Source: an uncultured Muribaculaceae bacterium (lineage in GTDB: Bacteria > Bacteroidota > Bacteroidia > Bacteroidales > Muribaculaceae). From it: a stretch of DNA of 16,628 nt. How positions within the stretch are numbered: the first letter of the stretch is position 1; each line of letters begins with the position of its first letter. A program made the translations under genes and the position numbers. The stretch covers positions 1 to 16,628 of the forward strand of contig CAJUKF010000055.1 in NCBI GenBank assembly GCA_910587355.1, read 5' to 3'. The notes under the pieces are model-generated. The model ran no database searches. It saw only the letters and a program-made list of their open reading frames with translations, and had not been told where the DNA came from. Positions 16,048-16,628 of this stretch are shown piece after piece.

Positions 16048-16553
16048 TAAAATCGTCCAATTTTATTTTGTCTGATTGCACGAATCATCATACGATTGAA
16101 AGTGGAAATATTTGTCTCCAAAGTGTCAAGTTTAGCAGAAAGTTGTTTTTTGTCCCCTTCGGAGAGACTTTTTTCATATATGATTTTATTTCCTGTCTCA
16201 GCAAAGGGTGATTGGATATTTTTCTTATAAAATGTTGTAAAACCCGGGCCGAAATAGCCCTCTATCAGCGAATATGTGCGATGTCTGTTGGCATTCCATT
16301 CTTCCAAATTCAGAATTAAGGAATCTTTACAACGTTGAATTTTTGTGCTGTCGTTTTGCTTATGGGCTGAGAGCAAGCGTAAAGTTTTGTAATGTCTGTC
16401 ATCCATTAAACGGCTGATTTCATTAAAAATGACTTCGGCTTGTTTCCTGTCGCTCTCCAACATGGATAAGGAATATTGTTCTTTCCAGTTTTTGTTCTGA
16501 TATTGTACGCCAAGCCACCAGCCAAGAAAACCGGCAATCACAGTACATGTCAC
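16044..16553 (-). CDS. Hypothetical protein with N-terminal membrane anchor, AT-rich
   Basis: I do not recognise this family. The 169-residue frame starts with a hydrophobic segment (about residues 3-17, VIAGFLGWWLGVQYQ), which suggests a single membrane anchor or uncleaved signal. The rest is a polar, charged, mostly helical tail rich in K, N, R and D. The start codon at 16553 is GTG. The frame stays open upstream to a TGA at 16584-16586 with no ATG, so the true start could differ. Composition is unlike its neighbours: 16081-16140 and 16141-16200 contain only 21 and 20 G/C out of 60, whereas the WYL gene next to it is clearly GC-richer. It ends tail to tail with the WYL gene with a 4-base overlap. 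Bases 16554-16628 show no other gene. Low GC and lack of recognisable relatives suggest acquisition or fast evolution. Confidence 0.6.
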   Translation of the reverse strand: MTCTVIAGFLGWWLGVQYQNKNWKEQYSLSMLESDRKQAEVIFNEISRLMDDRHYKTLRLLSAHKQNDSTKIQRCKDSLILNLEEWNANRHRTYSLIEGYFGPGFTTFYKKNIQSPFAETGNKIIYEKSLSEGDKKQLSAKLDTLETNISTFNRMMIRAIRQNKIGRFY

Positions 16554-16628
16554 TTTAACGAAAGGCTCGTTTAAAGTAACTATTCAGCGGACATTTTGAG
16601 TCTGCATGGGTGCATATACGTTTTACAT

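Overview
The window looks like a chromosomal segment of a gut-type member of Bacteroidales. Muribaculaceae or a relative would fit, but this is inferred from gene content and was not tested against a database. Three things support the assignment. Several promoters match the Bacteroidetes -33/-7 consensus (TTTG, about 19-20 bases, TAnnTTTG). One enzyme carries a type IX secretion (Por) C-terminal sorting domain. The gene types are typical of the phylum: AraC plus GH78, GH105 plus GH2, and DUF1343 plus SSS symporter plus WYL regulator. The base composition is moderate, except for a clearly AT-richer gene at the right edge.

Layout. (1) 1-115: a strong hairpin terminator of an unseen upstream gene. 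(2) 116-5980, plus strand: an AraC-family regulator, then a 1586-residue secreted GH78 alpha-L-rhamnosidase. The GH78 has three concanavalin-like repeats inserted near its N-terminus and a T9SS sorting domain at its C-terminus. (3) 6125-7912, minus strand: housekeeping lepA (elongation factor 4) with a near-ideal promoter. (4) 7913-8212: an orphan 13-bp dyad, then tRNA-Gln(TTG) with its own promoter and terminator. (5) 8213-12003, minus strand: a two-gene operon, GH2 followed by GH105. (6) 12132-12265, minus strand: tRNA-Ala(GGC) with promoter element and terminator. (7) 12421-16047, plus strand: a tight three-gene operon of a DUF1343/GH171 (NamZ-type) lipoprotein, a sodium:solute symporter and a WYL-domain regulator. 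(8) 16044-16553, minus strand: an AT-rich, probably membrane-anchored protein of unknown function.

How the genes could work together. GH78 (releases terminal rhamnose), GH105 (removes unsaturated uronic acid left by polysaccharide lyases) and GH2 (exo-acting beta-glycosidase) together suggest breakdown of a rhamnose- and uronate-containing polysaccharide, such as rhamnogalacturonan. No SusC/SusD pair, lyase or hybrid two-component sensor is present, so this is at most a scattered or minimal locus. The DUF1343-SSS-WYL operon looks like a separate system. From the known NamZ activity, its most economical reading is salvage of N-acetylmuramic acid or a related amino sugar from peptidoglycan: lipoprotein hydrolase outside the cytoplasm, Na+-coupled uptake, ligand-sensing WYL regulator. 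I saw no CRISPR array, insertion sequence, phage gene or rRNA.
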